A stretch of DNA of 64,000 nt from assembly GCF_900129705.1 (NCBI RefSeq), contig NZ_FQWO01000012.1, positions 1 to 64,000 of the forward strand. Direction: 5' to 3'. The stretch comes from Flavobacterium granuli (lineage in GTDB: Bacteria; Bacteroidota; Bacteroidia; Flavobacteriales; Flavobacteriaceae). Every line of letters begins with the position of its first letter. Position 1 is the stretch's first letter. The position numbers and the translations under genes are program-made. The notes under the pieces were generated by a model. The model was not told the origin of the DNA. It did no database searches and saw only the letters and a program-made list of their open reading frames with translations. Positions 37,998 to 47,809 of the stretch are shown here, in pieces.

Positions 37998-38139
37998 CGT
38001 CAGTTCGAGTGAATTTTCAGAAAATGCGAACAGCTTTTTCAGAAAATTTGTATCGAGAACCCTTACGTTAAAAGGCTTCTCGATACAATTTTGAATATTA
38101 AAGCTATCGCATTAATATTCAAAATCACTCGAAGTGACG
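37998..38139. repeat. Composite hairpin pair, copy 2 of 3
   Basis: Same as the copy at 37451-37593 with one T fewer after the first arm; it lies in the second 378-bp direct repeat. Confidence 0.85.
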
Positions 38140-38604
38140 GAATCAACCGATAACTGAAAACTGAGAACCCACAACTCACAAGCCCGTTGCCCGATAAACG
38201 ATGGACGATAAACGCTATACGATATTCGTTGCTAACGATGGACAGCATTCACGACTCACGACTCACGACTCACTTCTCACGACTCACTTCTCACGACTCA
38301 CAACCCACAACTCACTCCTCACGATTCACGATTCACTTCTCACAACCCACAAGCCCGTTGCCCGATATACGATACACGATATACGATGGACGATGGACGA
38401 TAAACGATGGACCATAAAAACTTCTCGATACAATTTTAAAAAAGCTGTCGCTATTTTATAAAATCCTTACCTATGACGTTTTGATATAATAAGGACTTCG
38501 ACTCTTCGACAAGTTCAGGCCAATGCTATTAAGTCAAGGGTTCGTCAGTTCGAGGCATAATTTTTATTCTAAAAAGGCAATATAAAATGACGTTACAACC
38601 ATCG

Positions 38605-38746
38605 CGTCAGTTCGAGTGAATTTTCAGAAAATGCGAACAGCTTTTTCAGAAAATTTGTATCGAGAACCCTTACGTTAAAAGGCTTCTCGATACAATTTTG
38701 AATATTAAAGCTATCGCATTAATATTCAAAATCACTCGAAGTGACG
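38605..38746. repeat. Composite hairpin pair, copy 3 of 3
   Basis: Same architecture as the two preceding copies; it lies in the third 378-bp direct repeat, which ends next to the ECF sigma gene. Confidence 0.85.
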
Positions 38747-38934
38747 GAATCAACCGATAACTGAAAACTGAGAACCCACAACTCACAACTCACAACTCAC
38801 AACTCACTTCTCACAACTCACTTCTCACAACTCACTTCTCACGACTCACAACTCACTTCTCACGATTCACGATTCACGATTCACTCCCCCCAAAAGCTTC
38901 TTAACTTTTTTATCAAATTACAGGCATATATACC

Positions 38935-38942
38935 TATATTTG
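38935..38942 (+). promoter_or_regulatory. Candidate -7 box of the ECF sigma gene
   Basis: A perfect TATATTTG lies 16 bp before the ATG of the sigma-factor gene, giving a very short leader. The -33 region is T-rich without a clear TTG. Confidence 0.5.
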
Positions 38943-38958
38943 TCAATCAATTAACAAA

Positions 38959-39516
38959 ATGACTATCTTTAATTCAAATAACAGCCTTCTTAGCGAGAGC
39001 GATTTAAAAAGCATGTTTGATTTGTATTACAAATCAATTTTATTGTATGCCAATCGCTTTTTACCTTCAAAAGCAGAATGTGAAGATTTGATTCAAGATA
39101 TTTTTGTTGATATATGGGAAAAACAGCTGTCATTTCCCGATGAGATTTCACTAAAAATCTATCTGTACAAGTCCACCCGCAATAAGTGCTATAATGTCAT
39201 CAAACACAAGAAAGTTCAGGATAATTATGTCGATGATGCCTTAAAATCTTTGGACGACGACAACCTATTCTTAAAACAAATTCTGGAGGAAGAAATCGTA
39301 AGACAGCTGCATCAGGCAATTGAAATACTTCCCGAAAGGAAAAAGGAAATTTTGAAATTGAGCCTTAGAGGTATTAAAAACAATGAAATTGCCGAAAGAC
39401 TAAACATAAAACTACAAACGGTTAAAACCTTAAAATCGCAATCGTATAAAATTTTAAGGGCTCAATTCAAAGATATTGACAGTGTCCTGTGTTTATTCAT
39501 AAATAGTTGGCATTAA
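38959..39516 (+). CDS. ECF RNA polymerase sigma factor
   Basis: The 185-residue protein has sigma region 2 (LYYKSILLYANRFLPSKAECEDLIQDIFVDIWEK, residues 22-55) and region 4 (EILPERKKEILKLSLRGIKNNEIAERLNIKLQTV, about 122-155) and no region 3, as in ECF factors. It opens a plus-strand cluster sigma-FecR-SusC-SusD-hydrolase. In such systems the receptor senses a glycan, FecR transmits the signal and the sigma factor turns on susC/susD. The Bacteroidota ECF length is about 180-200. Confidence 0.95.
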   Translation: MTIFNSNNSLLSESDLKSMFDLYYKSILLYANRFLPSKAECEDLIQDIFVDIWEKQLSFPDEISLKIYLYKSTRNKCYNVIKHKKVQDNYVDDALKSLDDDNLFLKQILEEEIVRQLHQAIEILPERKKEILKLSLRGIKNNEIAERLNIKLQTVKTLKSQSYKILRAQFKDIDSVLCLFINSWH

Positions 39517-39627
39517 TTTACTTTTTTAGGAGTAAATAAAAATAATCTAAAAAAAAATATAATTTTTTTTATTTTTCAGTAGTACCTTTTTTATTTTAAG
39601 TTGTTCTATCAGTATAAAACACTTAAA

Positions 39628-40770
39628 ATGAAAGATATTTTTAACATCTCAACCCTTATTGTTAAAAAGAAACTGAAATCGCTATCTGATTCGGAGGAGT
39701 CTCGTTTGAAACAATTAAAAAAAGAATTTCCGCTCTCCAAAGAGGTGGATTTTGATGCTGTTGTTCAAAAAATAACGGACTATTCGAATATCGATAAAGA
39801 TAAAGCCTGGCAAGCTGTACTGAAAAAATACAAAAAGAGGCAGACTAAACCAGTATTTTTATTGACGACACAGCCGTTTTTAAAATATGCAGCCATTTTG
39901 CTATGCCTGCTAGGGCTTACGTATTATTTTGTTGCGAATCAGCAAGCTGTAGAAGTTATTCCAAAAGACGCCATTGTACTCCAATTGGAAAATGGGGACA
40001 GTAAAATAATTAGCGCAAACGGAGAGGAGAAAATCCTGAATTCCGATGGGGAGCTGGTTGGAGTTCAGAAAGAAAGTGAATTGGTTTATGCTAATGACTT
40101 GAAATCCAAAAAACTGGTTTACAACGAATTAAAAATACCTTTTGGCAAGACCTTTCAGCTTGTTTTATCAGATGGAACCAAGGTGCATCTTAATTCTGGG
40201 TCCTCATTAAAATTTCCCGTAACATTTATTAAAGGCAATAAAAGAATGGTTTTCCTATCAGGAGAAGCCTATTTTGAGGTCAGCAAAGACAAACTGCATC
40301 CGTTTATAGTGCATTCCAATGGTGTCGATGTCAAAGTATTGGGAACCAAATTTAACGTCAGCTCTTATGCCGAAGACAAAGACATTAACACCGTATTGGT
40401 GGAGGGATCGGTACAAGTATATGACAGGACTGCGCCGGAACATAAATCTATTATTGAACCGGGCGAAAAAGCTTCCTTCAATCGGGTGAACAAGAATATC
40501 GCCATCACTAAGGTAGATGTCAATCTGTATACCTCTTGGACAAATGGACAGCTTGTTTTTAAAGGAGTCCGTTTTCAGGATATGATTATAAAGTTGGAAA
40601 GAGCTTATAATGTCTCTATTAGCAGTAATAATAAGGATTTAAACGAGGAGATCTTCAGTGCCAATTTCGACCTTGGAGTGGATAATGTGGAGGACGTATT
40701 GTACTACATCAGCAGAAGTCATCCTTTTGACTTTACAAGAACAGGGAACAAAATAATAATCAATAAATAA
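39628..40770 (+). CDS. FecR-family anti-sigma factor
   Basis: This 380-residue protein has a cytoplasmic N-terminal domain (1-85), one membrane segment (FLKYAAILLCLLGLTYYFV, near 90-108), a FecR domain (YNELKIPFGKTFQLVLSDGTKVHLNSGS near 170 and GEAYFEVSKDKLHPFIV near 210) and a C-terminal DUF4974-like part (LVFKGVRFQDMIIKLERAYNVSI). It would hold the upstream sigma factor until SusC signals. I start at ATG 39628; the longer form needs TTG. Confidence 0.94.
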   Translation: MKDIFNISTLIVKKKLKSLSDSEESRLKQLKKEFPLSKEVDFDAVVQKITDYSNIDKDKAWQAVLKKYKKRQTKPVFLLTTQPFLKYAAILLCLLGLTYYFVANQQAVEVIPKDAIVLQLENGDSKIISANGEEKILNSDGELVGVQKESELVYANDLKSKKLVYNELKIPFGKTFQLVLSDGTKVHLNSGSSLKFPVTFIKGNKRMVFLSGEAYFEVSKDKLHPFIVHSNGVDVKVLGTKFNVSSYAEDKDINTVLVEGSVQVYDRTAPEHKSIIEPGEKASFNRVNKNIAITKVDVNLYTSWTNGQLVFKGVRFQDMIIKLERAYNVSISSNNKDLNEEIFSANFDLGVDNVEDVLYYISRSHPFDFTRTGNKIIINK

Positions 40771-40828
40771 ACCTTTAAAACAAAACGATATGAAGTAACA
40801 ACAAAAAACCATTTAAGACCAGAGTTGT

Positions 40829-40874
40829 TATCAATATTCGGGAAATGTGGGCCATTCCCCGAATGGAATTGATA
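40829..40874 (+). terminator. Long hairpin between fecR and susC
   Basis: TATCAATATTCGGG (40829-40842) pairs with CCCGAAT-gga-ATTGATA (40858-40874): 14 bp with one 3-nt bulge. No T-run follows, so an intrinsic terminator is unlikely; attenuation, RNA processing or mRNA protection of susC are options. Confidence 0.55.
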
Positions 40875-40920
40875 GTAATTTAACTAAAACTAGTGCTAAA
40901 TTAAGTAACCAAACAAAAGT

Positions 40921-43900
40921 ATGAAAAAAACCATTACTAAGGGCTTATTATGTTCAAGCCTTTTTAAAATCAGTTTAAAGATGAAGTTAACAACCTTGCT
41001 GTTAGTAATTTCGCTTTTCGAAATACATGCCAGTAGTTATTCGCAAAACACCAAAATTTCTCTTAATTTGAAGGACGCCACAGTAGAACAGCTGTTCCAG
41101 GAAATCGAATCGAAGACCGAATTTAAATTTTTGTATAAAAACAAAGAAATCGAACTGAATAGGAAAGTATCGATTAGTGTTAAAAAGAAAAATATAAATG
41201 AAATTTTGAGTCAATTGTTTAAAGGGACCAAAATTGAATTTAAGGTTTATGAGAACCGACAGATTATTTTGTCAGTTCAGCCGGAACCGAAAGCCTTAAA
41301 CAAGAAGGATAGCGATGAAGAAGTGCTGCTACAACAAAAACCAATTTCCGGAAAAGTGACGGATCAATCCGGTATGCCGCTTGTAGGGGTAAATGTCAAA
41401 GTGCTGAGAACAAAAAAAGGGGTCAATACCGACTCAGAGGGGAATTTTACAGTAGTAGCCGAAAAGGGAGATGTCCTTGAATTTTCTTATTTGGGAATGA
41501 AAACAAAAAGATTTAGCCTTGAAGAGGAAACACAAATCAAAATAGTGATGGAGGAAGAAGCTTCAAATCTAAATGATGTAGTGGTAGTAGGTTATGGTAC
41601 ACAGAAAAAGTCAAGCATGACAGGTTCTGTCACCAGTATTAAAACGGAACAAATTCAAAAACAAATAGGATCTACTGTGACAAGTACGTTACAGGGTCTT
41701 GCTCCTGGGGTAGAGATTATTCAACCTGGGGGTATTGCAGGATCTGATGTCAGTATTTTAATTAGAGGAGCGGCCTCTTTTGGATCAACAGATCCCTTAT
41801 ATGTAATAGACGGGGCATTCAGCAATTCGGGCTTAAGTGTGTTAAATCCCGAAGATATTGCCTCTATTGAAATTTTAAAAGATGGTGCTGCTGCAGCAAT
41901 TTATGGTTCAAGGGCAGCCAATGGTGTCGTAATCATTACAACAAAAAGTGGCAAGAAAGGCCTGCCGAAATTTACATTAACCTCTAATTACACGATTCAG
42001 GCACCTACCAAATACAATGACTATTTATCGGCCGACGAATGGAGAACTTTTATCAACCAAGTGGATGATAATAGTGGCACTCCTAGAGATCCCTTAAATG
42101 TAATGCCTTCTGCTTCGCAAATCAATACCGATTGGCAGAGAGAATGGTTAAAACCGGCATCGCTCTATAAAGTAAATATGGAATTGAGCGGAGGTGGCGA
42201 CAACATTACATACAATACCAGTTTAGGCTATCTGGATCAAAAAGGGATGACCGCCTTTTCCGGATTTAAAAGATACGATGCAAGGATCAATACTACTTTT
42301 AAAAGAAACAGACTGACCATAACCGAAAACATATCGATCTCCAGGCAAGAAAAAACACCAACGCCAATAATAAATGTAAGCAGACCTACGCTGCCGGTCT
42401 ACGATTCCTTGGGTAGGCTAACATCCGGTTCATCAGATTATGGGGTTGTTTTAAATCCTTTAGCAGCGCCTTTTTATTCGGATAGGAAGGTGAACAACAC
42501 CTATTTAGTGGGCTCATTGGGGCTGAGTTATAAAATAGCGGAACCCTTAGAGTACAAATTTAAAGCTGGCGGAAGTTATAATAGTTTTGAAAATATGATC
42601 CATACCCCTGTCTATAATACGTTGTGGGATGAAAACGGTATTGGTATTTCGCAATACGGAAACAACATCAATTCCTTGGACGAAACCAGAGGCATTCAGT
42701 TTAATTACAATATAGACAATACGCTGTATTTTAGAAAAAAAATAAAACAAAATAATATCGATGTTTTAGTGGGACAAAGTGTTGCCCAAGAAAGTACCAA
42801 GAGAATATCGATTGCAACTATTAGTGATTTAGGCGCTCCTAATATCATAGGCACGGGTATTGTAAATGGTAGAATATCAGCCAATACCGAAGAATCACTA
42901 TTGCTGTCTTATTTTGCCAGACTGAATTATGATTATGATGGGAAATACTTATTTGGATCTAGTTTGAGACAGGATATTTCTTCTAAATTCGCTAAAGATT
43001 ATAGAACTGGACTTTTTCCATCAATCTCTGCGGGTTGGAATGTTCATAAAGAAAAATGGTTTGAAAATAAATGGGTTTCACAGTTAAAATTAAGAGCGAG
43101 TTATGGTTCTCTGGGAGCCAATTTTATTAGCCCTTATCAATTCAACACGACTCTTATTCAGATGCCTTCGCCATTGTATTCCACTTCTTCAACACCCTAT
43201 ATGTCAAGTTCGGCTCAAATTTATCCTACAAATTTAACCTGGGAAACTTCGGTATCTAAAAATATTGGGGCAGATGTTGGTTTATTTGACAATGCCTTAA
43301 ATTTTACTATTGAATATTTTGAAAAGAACAACAAGGGATTGCTTGCCAATGTACCTGCAGGACCATCATCAGGACAGGGTTTAACGCAGCCATCAGGAGG
43401 ATCTGCCCGACTCGTTCCTGTAAATTCGGCCAATGTAAAAAACCATGGTGTTGAATTTTCTGCCAATTACAGAAAAGACATAGGGGATTTCAAATTAAAT
43501 TTTAGCGGAAATATAGCAACAGTAAGGAATAAGGTGATTACGCTAGGGACTAATGTGGCACCTATTCTTGGTCCTGTCATGAGCGCTACAATTGGTGATA
43601 ATATAACCATTACTCAAGAAGGCTATCCGATAGGTTCTTTTTATGGTTTTGTTGCTGATGGCCTGACCGATCAGGGAAAAATAAGAATAAAAACTTTTGA
43701 TGATAGTGGGGCTCTAATCTATAAATCCATAGAACAGGGTTTGCCAAAAGACAAAACGATTATTGGAAGTCCCATTCCCGATTTTACCTATGGTTTAAAT
43801 CTTGGATTAACTTATCAAAAATTTGATTTAACCGTGTTTTTTCAAGGTGTAAAAGGAGGGGAAATTTTTAATAGGGCAAAATATGATAACTTTTTTGATT

Positions 43901-44253
43901 ACTCAGGAAACCTGTTAAAAGAAGTGCTTGGATCATGGACTCCAACCAATACCAATACCAATATCCCAATGGCCAGTAGAGGATTGGTGTCACAAAGTGG
44001 CAGACCTAATACTTTTTTTATCGAAGACGGCAGTTATTTGAGGTTGAAAAATCTACAACTGGGTTATAATGCTGTCTCTTCAGAAAAAATGACGATGCGA
44101 GTATTTGTTGGTGTCCAAAACTTATTCACGATTACTAAATATACCGGATTAGATCCGGAGGTAAGCGGCTCCACTACCTTTACAAGAAACGTAGACCTGA
44201 ATCAGTACCCAAATGCCCGTATCCTTAATTTTGGATTCAGCTCCACTTTTTAA
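40921..44253 (+). CDS. susC: SusC/RagA TonB-dependent receptor with STN domain
   Basis: This 1110-residue outer-membrane transporter imports a glycan with SusD. Domains: an extended signal peptide (about 1-41), STN signalling domain (TKISLNLKDATVEQLFQEIE to about 120), carboxypeptidase-like domain (ISGKVTDQSGMPLVGVNV, about 141-215), TonB-box/plug (NDVVVVGYGTQKKSSMTGSV from about 218, DPLYVIDGAF near 296, ASIEILKDGAAAAIYGSRAANGV near 318) and beta-barrel to the C-terminal F. The STN domain fits with control by FecR and ECF sigma. A 150-bp gap with a hairpin separates it from fecR. Confidence 0.97.
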   Translation: MKKTITKGLLCSSLFKISLKMKLTTLLLVISLFEIHASSYSQNTKISLNLKDATVEQLFQEIESKTEFKFLYKNKEIELNRKVSISVKKKNINEILSQLFKGTKIEFKVYENRQIILSVQPEPKALNKKDSDEEVLLQQKPISGKVTDQSGMPLVGVNVKVLRTKKGVNTDSEGNFTVVAEKGDVLEFSYLGMKTKRFSLEEETQIKIVMEEEASNLNDVVVVGYGTQKKSSMTGSVTSIKTEQIQKQIGSTVTSTLQGLAPGVEIIQPGGIAGSDVSILIRGAASFGSTDPLYVIDGAFSNSGLSVLNPEDIASIEILKDGAAAAIYGSRAANGVVIITTKSGKKGLPKFTLTSNYTIQAPTKYNDYLSADEWRTFINQVDDNSGTPRDPLNVMPSASQINTDWQREWLKPASLYKVNMELSGGGDNITYNTSLGYLDQKGMTAFSGFKRYDARINTTFKRNRLTITENISISRQEKTPTPIINVSRPTLPVYDSLGRLTSGSSDYGVVLNPLAAPFYSDRKVNNTYLVGSLGLSYKIAEPLEYKFKAGGSYNSFENMIHTPVYNTLWDENGIGISQYGNNINSLDETRGIQFNYNIDNTLYFRKKIKQNNIDVLVGQSVAQESTKRISIATISDLGAPNIIGTGIVNGRISANTEESLLLSYFARLNYDYDGKYLFGSSLRQDISSKFAKDYRTGLFPSISAGWNVHKEKWFENKWVSQLKLRASYGSLGANFISPYQFNTTLIQMPSPLYSTSSTPYMSSSAQIYPTNLTWETSVSKNIGADVGLFDNALNFTIEYFEKNNKGLLANVPAGPSSGQGLTQPSGGSARLVPVNSANVKNHGVEFSANYRKDIGDFKLNFSGNIATVRNKVITLGTNVAPILGPVMSATIGDNITITQEGYPIGSFYGFVADGLTDQGKIRIKTFDDSGALIYKSIEQGLPKDKTIIGSPIPDFTYGLNLGLTYQKFDLTVFFQGVKGGEIFNRAKYDNFFDYSGNLLKEVLGSWTPTNTNTNIPMASRGLVSQSGRPNTFFIEDGSYLRLKNLQLGYNAVSSEKMTMRVFVGVQNLFTITKYTGLDPEVSGSTTFTRNVDLNQYPNARILNFGFSSTF

Positions 44254-44411
44254 TCACACTTAAATTTAGATAAATATGAAATGAGCATAAACCTAAATTG
44301 GCTGCAATTGAAAATCATCGAATACCAAAACAAAATAGTAAACGATGAGATAAACATCAATGAAGATATGCGAATTACATATGATCGATAAAAAACCATA
44401 AATATTTTCAT

Positions 44412-46139
44412 ATGAAACGGATTAACTTAATATACCCATTCCTTTTTATTCTTTTTACCTTATTTGCTAATAGTTGTAGTGATGAATTTGACAGAATGTC
44501 AATCAATCCCAATATAACAACACTTGATGCTGTAAAAACCCCTGAACAATACAACCTGCTGATACAGGGACTTTATTCCTACATTGCCACACCAAGAAAT
44601 CTTGGGGCACAAGCCAGAGGGATCTTGTTCAGTAGAGGTGATGAAACCAGTAGTGGTTCTGATTATGCGGCATTTGGACAAAACAGTATTAACCCCGACT
44701 ACTATTCCTTAAAGGAAGCCTATCAATATATGTACACCGTAGCCGGGCAATCATCCATTGCGATTGAAAAAATAGATGATGTTCAGTTTACTGATGCTGC
44801 GCTTAGAGATGCCTATCTTGGGGAAGCCCACTTTCTAAGAGCTTTTGCTCATTATTTCTTGTTTACCAATTTCAGACAACTTTCTCTGTTTAAAAATGCG
44901 GCTCTTCTTCCAAAAGATTATGCCAGACCCATTAACACCCCCGAAGAAACTTGGGCATTTATCCAGGAAGATTTACAAACAGCAAAAAAACTACTGCCTA
45001 AAAAAGGATACTGGAAAGGAAAAGATGTAGGCAGACTAACTGCCGCCTCTGCTGCAGGATTATTGGGAAAAACATACTTAGTGCAGAGTGGAATAGAATC
45101 CAAATACGGGACACCGGTAACTAAATACAACGAAGCCGCAAAAGAATTTGGGGACATTATCAATGGCGTTTATGGCTCTTATAGTTTAACTCCGGATTAT
45201 CAGTGGAATTTTGATGTTGCCCATGAAAACAATGACGAATCAATCATCGAGTTTCAGTTTCTGGGAAGCAGAATTGCCTCTGCCTTTAATCCAGGCCAAA
45301 CAACAAGCGGTGTCGCTTTTGATTATAGAGGAATTGTATTTCCTTTTTCTAATAAATACATCTCTTCTTTAAAAACAAGCGTATCAACAGTAGTAGTTCA
45401 CGATTGGCTATACAATGAATTTAGCAATTCTAAAGACAATGTTGGAAATACTGATCCAAGAATGTTTGGAACTTTATTATTTAACGATAGTATTATTTAT
45501 CCTGAAATAAAAAGACCCATTATCAATGGACAACAAATGAGAGTTAGAGGAATTAATGGGAAAACTTGGAATCAGATGTACCCTCCTGTTGGTGGTAAAA
45601 CGGGAATGGCAACCCTAAGCAGCATATTTGCTCCCTATAAGGCTACCAATAAAAAATGGATTGACTTAACATTGGCTTCAGACGAAGATCCAAAATCTCC
45701 CAATTTATGGTTTGGAACATCTTTTTCAAATGGGGTAAATTACAGATATATGAGATATGCCGATGTCTTATTAATGTATGCCGAATCTTTGGCCATGGGA
45801 GGAACTCCCACTGCCGGAACGGCAGATAATGCACTGGCTGTTGTAAGATCGAGATCCAATATGCCTGCTATTGCCGCAACAATAGAAAATATTAAAAAAG
45901 AAAGGATTTTGGAATTATCCCTGGAAGGGCATCGCTTTTTGGATTTATTAAGATGGGGAGAAGCAGTAGCTGTGATGAAAAACAGAGAGACGACCGATCC
46001 TAATTTCAAAAAATTTGGAAATGCAGGCGCTAATACCAAGTATATCCCTTTTCAGGAAAACAAAAATGAATGGCTGCCATTATCAGCTGACGATTTAAAA
46101 ACGAACCCTAACATAAAAAATAACAATCCAGGATGGTAA
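44412..46139 (+). CDS. susD: SusD/RagB glycan-binding lipoprotein
   Basis: The 575-residue protein is a lipoprotein (MKRINLIYPFLFILFTLFANSC, lipobox Cys22) of the SusD family, which sits on SusC as a lid and binds glycan. TPR-like N-terminal helices (LREAYLGEAHFLRAFAHYFLF-type stretch near 140) and the C-terminal NYRYMRYADVLLMYAESLAM, KERILELSLEGHRFLDLLRWGEA and NPGW end are family hallmarks. It follows susC by 158 bp and overlaps the hydrolase gene by 7 bp. Confidence 0.97.
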   Translation: MKRINLIYPFLFILFTLFANSCSDEFDRMSINPNITTLDAVKTPEQYNLLIQGLYSYIATPRNLGAQARGILFSRGDETSSGSDYAAFGQNSINPDYYSLKEAYQYMYTVAGQSSIAIEKIDDVQFTDAALRDAYLGEAHFLRAFAHYFLFTNFRQLSLFKNAALLPKDYARPINTPEETWAFIQEDLQTAKKLLPKKGYWKGKDVGRLTAASAAGLLGKTYLVQSGIESKYGTPVTKYNEAAKEFGDIINGVYGSYSLTPDYQWNFDVAHENNDESIIEFQFLGSRIASAFNPGQTTSGVAFDYRGIVFPFSNKYISSLKTSVSTVVVHDWLYNEFSNSKDNVGNTDPRMFGTLLFNDSIIYPEIKRPIINGQQMRVRGINGKTWNQMYPPVGGKTGMATLSSIFAPYKATNKKWIDLTLASDEDPKSPNLWFGTSFSNGVNYRYMRYADVLLMYAESLAMGGTPTAGTADNALAVVRSRSNMPAIAATIENIKKERILELSLEGHRFLDLLRWGEAVAVMKNRETTDPNFKKFGNAGANTKYIPFQENKNEWLPLSADDLKTNPNIKNNNPGW

Positions 46140-47809
46140 AATATAGTAAGAGTATAGTAGCAATAGTAAATGTGTTGTTTTGTCTTTTTATTACAAATGC
46201 ATTTGCTCAAACAACAAAAAATAAAATTTTAGAAAATGGAGTTGAGGTTCCGAACGTTAGAGCTTCGATGAATGAATTTGAAAGGAAAGAAATGCCCATT
46301 CCTTATTTAGAAAACAGGCAAAAACTAATTCCAATTAATGTTGGAAGACAATTATTTGTAGATGATTTCCTGATAGAGCAAACTAATTTAAGCCGAGTGA
46401 ATCATGCTGCCGTATTTAGCAAACAAAACCCTGTTTTAGAACCGGATAAAGAATGGGAATATAATAAGTCGGGGCCGTATGCAGCTCCATTTAGTGATGG
46501 TATTTGGTACGATGAAAAAGAAGCGATGTTTAAAATGTGGTATTTGGCAGGAAGTCCCAACAAAGACAAGCAGAGCTTTCATACCTGTTATGCAGAATCT
46601 AAAGATGGGATAAAATGGGATAAAAAAATACTGGGATTATTTGGGGACACTAACATTGTAGATGATTCTGATAGAGATTCCAACACTATATGGTTAGACA
46701 AGGCAGAAACGGATCCTGGCAAACGATATAAGATGTTTAATGTAGAAAAAAGAGCCACTGACAACCGTTGGCAAATTGTTTTAAAGTACTCAAAAGATGG
46801 GATTCATTGGGACAAAGGTGTCGCACAATCAGGAGATCTCTATGACAGAACTACGGCCTTTTACAATCCTTTTTCCAAAAAATGGGTTATCAGTATGCGC
46901 TACAGTGCTGCCATTGGAAGAGCCAGGTCTTATTTAGAAAATTCCAGCCCTGAACAGGCCGTAAGCTTAGCCCATAGAGTAAGAAAAGATGCCAAAGATG
47001 CCAATATTTCTTATTGGTTTGGGGCGGATGATAAAGAACCTAGACATCCCTCATTTCCAAATATCAAACCGGAGATATACAACCACGATGCCATTGCTTA
47101 TGAAAGTATCATGCTAGGCTATTATTCGGTATGGCAGGGACCGGAAAATAAAGTTGCCGATAGTCTGGGCATTCAGAAAAGAAATGAAGTTTTAATAGGC
47201 TATAGTAGAGACGGATACCACTTTAGCAGACCTTCGCACGAACCTTTTATGGGGGTCAACGAAAAAGAGGGCGCCTGGAATTGGGGTAATGTGCAATCTA
47301 TTGTTGGTGTTCCCATTATAAAAGGAGATTCGCTATATTTCTACGCTAGCGGACGAAGACTTTACAAGAAAATGTGGGATGCTTATACGTCGACTGGCTT
47401 AGCCACCTTACGCAGAGACGGATTTGTATCATTGGACAGCAAAAGTAAAGACGGATACATAACTACAAGAAGTGTAACTTTTGAAGGGAGCTATCTGTTT
47501 GTCAATGCGAATGTAAATGCATCGCTTAAAGCAGAAATCCTCGATTCAAATAATAAACCCATCGCTGGTTTTACCAAGGAGGACTGTATTGCAATGAAAA
47601 CCAATAGTACAAAATATTTAATTTCCTGGAAAAACAAAAAAGATCTTGCCGCTCTAAAAAATAAAACGGTTAAAATTAAATTTTATGTAGATGATGGATC
47701 CTTATATTCTTTTTGGGTGTCTAAATGGAAAACCGGAGAAAGCAATGGATATACCGCTGGTGGAGGCCCTAAGCTTAATCCTTCCGGAGTAGATGTGCCC
47801 TTAGATTAA
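46133..47809 (+). CDS. Secreted beta-propeller hydrolase-like protein (GH32/43-like)
   Basis: This 558-residue protein has a signal peptide (MVKYSKSIVAIVNVLFCLFITNAFAQ) and repeated propeller-like strands: RQLFVDDFLIEQTNLSRVNH, FSDGIWYDEKEAMFKMWYLAG, YAESKDGIKWDK, LKYSKDGIHWDK and GYSRDGYHFSRP. The ESKDGIKWDK/YSKDGIHWDK repeats are typical of five-bladed glycosidase-like propellers, and a C-terminal beta domain (420-558) resembles the GH32-associated sandwich. I cannot name catalytic acids or the substrate. Its place after susD suggests it trims a glycan at the cell surface. Confidence 0.8.
   Translation: MVKYSKSIVAIVNVLFCLFITNAFAQTTKNKILENGVEVPNVRASMNEFERKEMPIPYLENRQKLIPINVGRQLFVDDFLIEQTNLSRVNHAAVFSKQNPVLEPDKEWEYNKSGPYAAPFSDGIWYDEKEAMFKMWYLAGSPNKDKQSFHTCYAESKDGIKWDKKILGLFGDTNIVDDSDRDSNTIWLDKAETDPGKRYKMFNVEKRATDNRWQIVLKYSKDGIHWDKGVAQSGDLYDRTTAFYNPFSKKWVISMRYSAAIGRARSYLENSSPEQAVSLAHRVRKDAKDANISYWFGADDKEPRHPSFPNIKPEIYNHDAIAYESIMLGYYSVWQGPENKVADSLGIQKRNEVLIGYSRDGYHFSRPSHEPFMGVNEKEGAWNWGNVQSIVGVPIIKGDSLYFYASGRRLYKKMWDAYTSTGLATLRRDGFVSLDSKSKDGYITTRSVTFEGSYLFVNANVNASLKAEILDSNNKPIAGFTKEDCIAMKTNSTKYLISWKNKKDLAALKNKTVKIKFYVDDGSLYSFWVSKWKTGESNGYTAGGGPKLNPSGVDVPLD

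Larger units (their letters stand above)
36990..38890. repeat. 1.9-kb repeat block left of the SusCD cluster
   Basis: The block starts with 7-bp arrays of CGATGGA/CGATAAA/CGATATA/CGTTGCC words (about 36990-37195) and holds three long direct repeats of about 378 bp (37256-37633, 37801-38179, 38410-38786). Each has one hairpin element with an altered end box, a GGCATAATTTTTAT...CAATATAAAAT segment and a composite of two facing hairpin elements. Mixed 7-bp arrays lie between the copies and from 38787 to 38886. ORFs here are array translations. Confidence 0.85.

Noticed and set aside
36990..38890. CRISPR array
   Set aside because: Repeats are regular at 7 bp or about 380 bp, with no uniform 25-40-bp repeats and unique spacers, and no cas genes are in the window.
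40829..40874. Rho-independent terminator between fecR and susC
   Set aside because: The stem is strong but no T-run follows, so I list it only as a hairpin of uncertain role.
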